Of a stretch of 64,000 nucleotides of DNA, positions 60,249 through 64,000 are shown one piece after another. The number at the start of each line of letters is the position of its first letter. Position 1 is the stretch's first letter. Under the pieces are notes generated by a model, which saw only the letters and a list, made by a program, of their open reading frames with translations, was not told the DNA's origin and did no database searches. The position numbers and the translations under genes were made by a program. Source of the stretch: Pseudomonas fildesensis (GTDB lineage: Bacteria; Pseudomonadota; Gammaproteobacteria; Pseudomonadales; Pseudomonadaceae); the NCBI RefSeq assembly GCF_001050345.1, contig NZ_LFMW01000002.1, positions 405,230-469,229 of the forward strand. The letters are read 5' to 3'.

Positions 60249-61085
60249 ATGATGGGCGCCTTAACCTGGATTCGTAGCGTCAACGGCACGTTTGGGCGCT
60301 TGGCGCCGCACACGGTGGCCAACAAGATGCGTCGGGTGTTCATGACCCCACGGGAACTGCCGCCGCGTGATTGGGAGTTGCCGCTGCTGGCGCAATCAGA
60401 GCGCATCACCTTGCGTTTCGGCCTGTCGGCGCTGCGCTGGGGCCAGGGGCCGGCGGTGTTACTGATGCACGGTTGGGAAGGGAGGCCCACGCAGTTCGCC
60501 AGCTTGATCACTGCGTTGGTCGACAACGGTTACTCGGTGATTGCCCTCGACGGTCCCGCCCATGGTCGTTCGCCGGGGCGTGAAGCCCACGTGCTGCTGT
60601 TCGCCCGCGCAATGCTCGAAGCAGCGGCCGAGTTGCCTCCACTGCATGCCGTGGTCGGCCACTCGATGGGCGGCGCCAGTGCGATGCTGGCGGTGCAGTT
60701 GGGCTTGCGTACTGAAGCGCTGGTGAGCATTGCTGCGCCGTCGCGCTTTCTCGATGTGCTGCGCGGCTTCACTAAAATGGTCGGTTTGCCGGCGCGGGCG
60801 CGTTCGGCGTTTATCCAGGAGGTTGAATTGACGTTCGGGATGCCGCTCAAGCATTTGGATGTGGCCCACTACCAGATGAATATCCCAGGCCTGATCGTGC
60901 ACGCCGAAGACGATACATTCGTCCCGGTCAAAGCGTCCCAAGCCATCCACGACGCCTGGTTCGATAGCCGTCTGCTGCGCCTGGAGCAGGGCGGGCACCA
61001 GAAAGTGCTGGCCGACCCACGGGTGATCGAAGGCGTACTCGCCTTGCTCGCGGGCCGTCGTTTACAGGAGCGGCAAACCGCCTGA
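60249..61085 (+). CDS. Alpha/beta hydrolase
   Basis: A 278-residue hydrolase. 'LLMHGWEGRPTQFASLI' is the oxyanion region, 'AVVGHSMGGASAMLAV' the Ser nucleophile elbow, 'VHAEDDTFVPVKASQ' the acid, and 'LEQGGHQKVLADP' the His. No signal peptide. GAGGAG lies before ATG 60249 (a second ATG is at 60252). Cotranscribed with the TetR gene; substrate unknown. Confidence 0.92.
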   Translation: MMGALTWIRSVNGTFGRLAPHTVANKMRRVFMTPRELPPRDWELPLLAQSERITLRFGLSALRWGQGPAVLLMHGWEGRPTQFASLITALVDNGYSVIALDGPAHGRSPGREAHVLLFARAMLEAAAELPPLHAVVGHSMGGASAMLAVQLGLRTEALVSIAAPSRFLDVLRGFTKMVGLPARARSAFIQEVELTFGMPLKHLDVAHYQMNIPGLIVHAEDDTFVPVKASQAIHDAWFDSRLLRLEQGGHQKVLADPRVIEGVLALLAGRRLQERQTA

Positions 61086-61124
61086 TACACTGCCCCGGCC
61101 GACATTAATCGACTGGAGCAAGGC

Positions 61125-61559
61125 ATGGGCTGGGATTTGGCAACGCCGTTTATCATCGATCTGCAGGTGGGGCCTGAGGACATCGACGGCCTGGGGCACG
61201 CCAATAACGCGGTGTACGTGTCCTGGCTGGAGCGCTGCGCCTGGCGCCACTCCCAGCGCCTGGGGTTGGACCTCACCGAGTACCGCCGACTGGACCGCGC
61301 CATGGCCGTGGTGCGCCATGAGATCGACTACCTGGCGGCCGGTTACGAGGGGGATGACCTGCAATTGGCCACCTGGATCGTCGACTGGGACCAGCGCCTG
61401 AAAATGACCCGCCGCTTCCAGTTGATACGCCCGCGCGACGGCGCAACCCTGCTGCGTGCGCAAACCACCTTCGTCTGCATCGAACTGTCTACCGGCAAGC
61501 CCAAGCGTATGCCGGTGGAGTTTCTCGACGGCTATGGCCCCGCCCTGACAGGGGGTTAA
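61125..61559 (+). CDS. Hotdog-fold acyl-CoA thioesterase (4HBT type)
   Basis: A 144-residue thioesterase: 'VGPEDIDGLGHANNAVYVSWLERCAWRH' contains the catalytic acidic residue and the following His-x-x-N pattern of 4-hydroxybenzoyl-CoA thioesterase-like proteins; 'RAMAVVRHEIDYLAAGYEGDDLQLATWIVDWDQ' follows. GGAGCAAGGC precedes the ATG. Probably in the same transcript as the hydrolase (39-base gap). Confidence 0.9.
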   Translation: MGWDLATPFIIDLQVGPEDIDGLGHANNAVYVSWLERCAWRHSQRLGLDLTEYRRLDRAMAVVRHEIDYLAAGYEGDDLQLATWIVDWDQRLKMTRRFQLIRPRDGATLLRAQTTFVCIELSTGKPKRMPVEFLDGYGPALTGG

Positions 61560-61614
61560 CGGTTGCCGTGGGAAACCCAGTAAACTGCGCCACGATTTTT
61601 GTTGAGTGTTTTCC

Positions 61615-62583
61615 ATGCAAATTGCTTTGGCGCCCATGGAGGGGTTGGTCGATAACATCCTGCGGGACGTGTTGACCCGCGTGGGCGGTATTGACTGGTG
61701 CGTGACCGAGTTCATCCGCGTCAACGACCGCTTGCTGACCCCCGCCTATTTCCACAAGCTCGCCCCGGAACTGCTGCACGGTGCCCACACCGCTGCGGGT
61801 GTGCCGCTGCGTGTGCAACTGCTCGGCTCCGACCCGGTATGCCTGGCGGAAAACGCCGCCCTGGCTTGCGAGTTGGGTTCACAAGTGATTGACCTCAACT
61901 TTGGCTGCCCGGCCAAGACGGTCAACAAGTCGCGGGGCGGCGCGGTGCTGCTCAAGGAGCCGGAGCTGCTCAACCAGATCGTCGAGCACGTGCGTCGTGC
62001 CGTCCCCGCGCATATCCCGGTGACCGCCAAAATGCGCCTGGGCTTCGATAGCCCGGACGGCGCGCTGGTGTGTGCCACGGCTCTGGCCGAAGGCGGCGCA
62101 GCGCATATCGTGGTGCATGCGCGCACCAAGACTGATGGTTACAAACCGCCGGCCCATTGGGAATGGATCCCGCGGGTGCAGGACGTGGTCAAGGTGCCCG
62201 TGTTCGCCAATGGTGATATCTGGAGCGTCGAAGACTGGAGGCGTTGCCGCGAAATCAGCGGCGCCGAAGACATCATGCTGGGTCGCGGCCTGGTGGCGCG
62301 GCCTGACCTGGCGCGACAGATCGCGGCGGCACGGGCGGGCGAAGAAGTTGTGGAAATGACCTGGGCGCAGATGCAGCCACTGCTCCAGGATTTCTGGACC
62401 CAGTCGGTCGCGCAACTGACCGAGCGTCAGGCGCCGGGCCGCTTGAAGCAGTGGCTGGCAATGCTCACGCGTAATTACCCGGAAGCGGTGGAGCTGTTTA
62501 CCGCCATGCGTCGAGAGACCGACCTGGAGCAGGTGAGTCGACTGCTGGGGATGCCTCATCCTGATCATGCCGTAACGCTTTAG
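61615..62583 (+). CDS. dusC: tRNA-dihydrouridine(16) synthase
   Basis: A 322-residue FMN-dependent Dus enzyme: '[22 protein letters not shown]' is the N-terminus with the DusC-type MEG, the catalytic Cys is in '[20 protein letters not shown]', and '[18 protein letters not shown]' and '[13 protein letters not shown]' give FMN and tRNA contacts. These match DusC rather than DusA/DusB. ATG 61615 chosen over a GTG at 61606. Two hairpins follow. Confidence 0.94.
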   Translation: MQIALAPMEGLVDNILRDVLTRVGGIDWCVTEFIRVNDRLLTPAYFHKLAPELLHGAHTAAGVPLRVQLLGSDPVCLAENAALACELGSQVIDLNFGCPAKTVNKSRGGAVLLKEPELLNQIVEHVRRAVPAHIPVTAKMRLGFDSPDGALVCATALAEGGAAHIVVHARTKTDGYKPPAHWEWIPRVQDVVKVPVFANGDIWSVEDWRRCREISGAEDIMLGRGLVARPDLARQIAAARAGEEVVEMTWAQMQPLLQDFWTQSVAQLTERQAPGRLKQWLAMLTRNYPEAVELFTAMRRETDLEQVSRLLGMPHPDHAVTL

Positions 62584-62584
62584 T

Positions 62585-62666
62585 GCCCCTGAGGGGGCTT
62601 TGACGCCGCGCGTGAGCGTGTTCTGTGTTTCAAAAAATGCCTCGCTTCGAAAGAAGCGGGGCATTT
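62585..62666 (+). terminator. Terminators after dusC
   Basis: GCCCC-TGAG-GGGGC-TTT right after the stop, then a 13-bp hairpin AATGCCTCGCTTC-GAAA-GAAGCGGGGCATT with a T-run (62635-62666). The second is bidirectional-looking (A-run on its left). Confidence 0.88.
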
Positions 62667-63172
62667 TGCATTCAGGGGCGTTATTGGCGGGGTGCGCCAG
62701 GGGCAGTATCGCCTTTTTAATAGCCGCCAGACACACTGTGAAAAAGGGGCGGTGTTACTGATTCAAAATGAGGCGAAATGTAAGCTTAGTTGTTTGTTTG
62801 ATCGGGTTTAACAGTGACTGGCAGTCACGTGATCTGATGTTATTCCTGTGCGCGTGGAATACCACAATCGACAGGCGGGGCGTTACGTGAACTATGTCGT
62901 TGAGTTACCTGTCGAGTGGTTTATTAGTATGTATGTCAAGTGAGGGGCGCTTCAAAGTAGCCTTGATCAGGGTTTTACGCAAATAGCCATGAGGCAAAAT
63001 CCGAAAGTCTGGTTTGGTTTCCTTATATGAGTCGCGATTTCTGGAACTCGATGGCCTCACATTCCACGAAAGTACGGACTGTGAAGCAGCGAGTGTTGTT
63101 TCCGGCTAATAACTACTGTCGCTTCCATGGCCTATTATCGGCGCCAGGTTGCGCTTAATCAGGAACCCACTA
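62667..63172. other. AT-rich intergenic region before the repeat-protein gene
   Basis: About 500 bases with markedly lower GC than the flanks. It holds a perfect palindrome GTGACTG-G-CAGTCAC (62814-62828), a possible regulator site. No gene or RNA is recognised. Composition suggests that this and the following gene have a different history from dusC. Confidence 0.5.
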
Positions 63173-64000
63173 ATGTCCCTATCAATTAATAAACCTGCCT
63201 TCGTACAAATTGATACAACACCTATGGACCGGCATTCGCCAGCTGCACCGAAAACCGGTACGGAGTCCGCCGTACCCGCGGCGAATTCGAAACCTTTGCC
63301 TCCACCGGTGCGACAAGACAACGCCAAGGTTTTGCACAATGAAGTGATGACTAACGCGGGTGCGCTCACCAAATTGTTTGACATGCTGGAGCTGGTTTTC
63401 AAATCAATGCGTGAAATGTTTTCCGTGAACAATCCCGTGAACAATCTCAAGCCTGGCGCATTGCCGAGTTCGGATAAAACGTTGGCTGATGCGCCGGGTA
63501 CAAGCAAGTTGCCGGTGAAACCGGATATGCGTGATCAGCCCGTGAAGCCTGATGCAGCCAAGCCGCCTGTGAAACCGCATGAACATGATCAAGCAGTCAA
63601 GCCTGACGCGGGCAAGTTGCCGGCTAATCCTCTAACGACCGTGATGCCTGATGCGCGCAAGGTGGTTACCCCTGGCATCACCGTGACCAATGATGCCAAG
63701 GCAGACGTACATGTGAACGTTAATGTCGGTCATTGTCACTGCCCTGATACGAACGTATTGCCGGATAGCGGTCGGAAACTACGGGTAGATGTGCAGCCGG
63801 ATGTGAAGCCGAACGTGAAGCCTGGAGTAGAGCCGGGCGTGAAGCCTGGAGTAGAGCCGGGCGTGAAGCCTGGAGTAGAGCCGGGCGTGAAGCCTGGAGT
63901 AGAGCCGGGCGTGAAGCCTGGAGTAGAGCCGGGCGTGAAGCCTGGAGTAGAGCCGGGCGTGAAGCCTGGAGTAGAGCCGGGCGTGAAACCTGGAGTAGAG
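63173..64000 (+). CDS. Repeat-containing protein, 3' end beyond window
   Basis: From ATG 63173 (AGGAA seven bases upstream) the frame is open for 276 codons to the window edge. The N-terminus, [19 protein letters not shown], has no signal peptide; a short amphipathic helix follows ('[20 protein letters not shown]'). Then come Lys-Pro-rich segments ('[16 protein letters not shown]'), a '[21 protein letters not shown]' strand segment with a Cys-x-Cys, and at 63815 an exact tandem tract of Val-Lys-Pro-Gly-Val-Glu-Pro-Gly. The extended Pro/charged tract looks like a stalk or linker. Family and function not recognised; a surface or secreted protein is a guess. Confidence 0.8.
   Translation, partial: MSLSINKPAFVQIDTTPMDRHSPAAPKTGTESAVPAANSKPLPPPVRQDNAKVLHNEVMTNAGALTKLFDMLELVFKSMREMFSVNNPVNNLKPGALPSSDKTLADAPGTSKLPVKPDMRDQPVKPDAAKPPVKPHEHDQAVKPDAGKLPANPLTTVMPDARKVVTPGITVTNDAKADVHVNVNVGHCHCPDTNVLPDSGRKLRVDVQPDVKPNVKPGVEPGVKPGVEPGVKPGVEPGVKPGVEPGVKPGVEPGVKPGVEPGVKPGVEPGVKPGVE
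63815..64000 (+). repeat. 24-bp coding tandem repeat
   Basis: Unit GTGAAGCCTGGAGTAGAGCC plus GGGC, present 7.75 times before the window edge, identical except for one G-to-A change in the last unit (AAACCT). Each unit adds eight residues (VKPGVEPG) in frame, so copy number can change without frameshift. Confidence 0.97.

Noticed and set aside
63815..64000. Regular 24-bp repeats considered as a CRISPR array
   Set aside because: Units are contiguous with no spacers and keep an open reading frame; no cas genes are present.

Overview
The window reads as chromosomal DNA of a Pseudomonas, most likely of the P. fluorescens group. This rests on GC-rich coding with strong third-position bias, abundant REP-like palindromes of the type 'GTGGCGAGCGGGCTTGCCCCGCG', a uvrB-gltX-tRNA(Ala/Glu) block, Pseudomonas-restricted small proteins (DUF6124/DUF3077-like) and pseudomonad-type regulators. 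I see no prophage, integrase, intact IS element, CRISPR array or rRNA.

Layout: 0.2-4 kb holds small unlinked genes (lipoprotein, VOC protein, msrA fragment, two small unknown genes, a CGNR zinc-finger regulator divergent from an exported alpha/beta hydrolase). 4.3-6.8 kb is a minus-strand signalling operon (CheY-like receiver, CheC-like phosphatase, PAS histidine kinase) followed by the relic of a second response regulator. 7.2-14.5 kb has a LysR gene divergent from a GlcG/HbpS-like protein, an MFS exporter and a HAD phosphatase, then an AraC gene divergent from an SDR-VOC-NAD(P) reductase operon. 14.7-17.2 kb has a DUF7832-like gene, a wrecked TonB receptor joined to an intact histidine acid phosphatase, and an orphan copy of a structured repeat.

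17.2-30.8 kb is a catabolic region. On the minus strand lie a flavin monooxygenase, an AroQ-like protein with altered active-site positions, a quinone oxidoreductase and RidA. A divergent LysR follows, then a plus-strand operon with a fused permease-ATPase, a PhyH dioxygenase, a periplasmic binding protein, a class II aldolase, a DUF1028 protein and an M20 deacylase. Its substrate cannot be named from sequence; an amino-acid-like or N-acylated compound is my inference. An SfnB-like enzyme and a sulfonate-type binding protein follow divergently.

30.9-44.7 kb mixes a HigBA-type toxin-antitoxin pair, trmK, a chemoreceptor, an OPT transporter, a GST and a probable glycine-zipper toxin with an overlapping membrane immunity gene. 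It also has a DUF6124-like gene behind a roughly 255-nt structured element, tspO, an esterase, a DUF6678-like gene and a GNAT gene with an internal deletion. 44.9-48 kb is a BtuFCD-like ABC transporter behind a cobalamin riboswitch. 48.1-53.3 kb has a leaderless DRGH nuclease, a protealysin-like protease with its emfourin-like inhibitor, and an aldehyde dehydrogenase divergent from its likely LysR regulator. 53.6-62.6 kb is mostly core: aromatic aminotransferase, uvrB, gltX, a duplicated tRNA-Ala/tRNA-Glu array, a TetR-hydrolase-thioesterase group and dusC. The window ends inside an open reading frame (from 63173) made of near-identical 24-bp repeats coding for a Gly-Val-Lys/Glu-Pro tract.

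Main points of interest: the conserved structured element at two loci, with strand-specific G-U pairing and a possible kissing loop; the toxin/immunity pair; the uncharacterised transport-catabolism cluster; and the repeat-bearing gene at the right edge.
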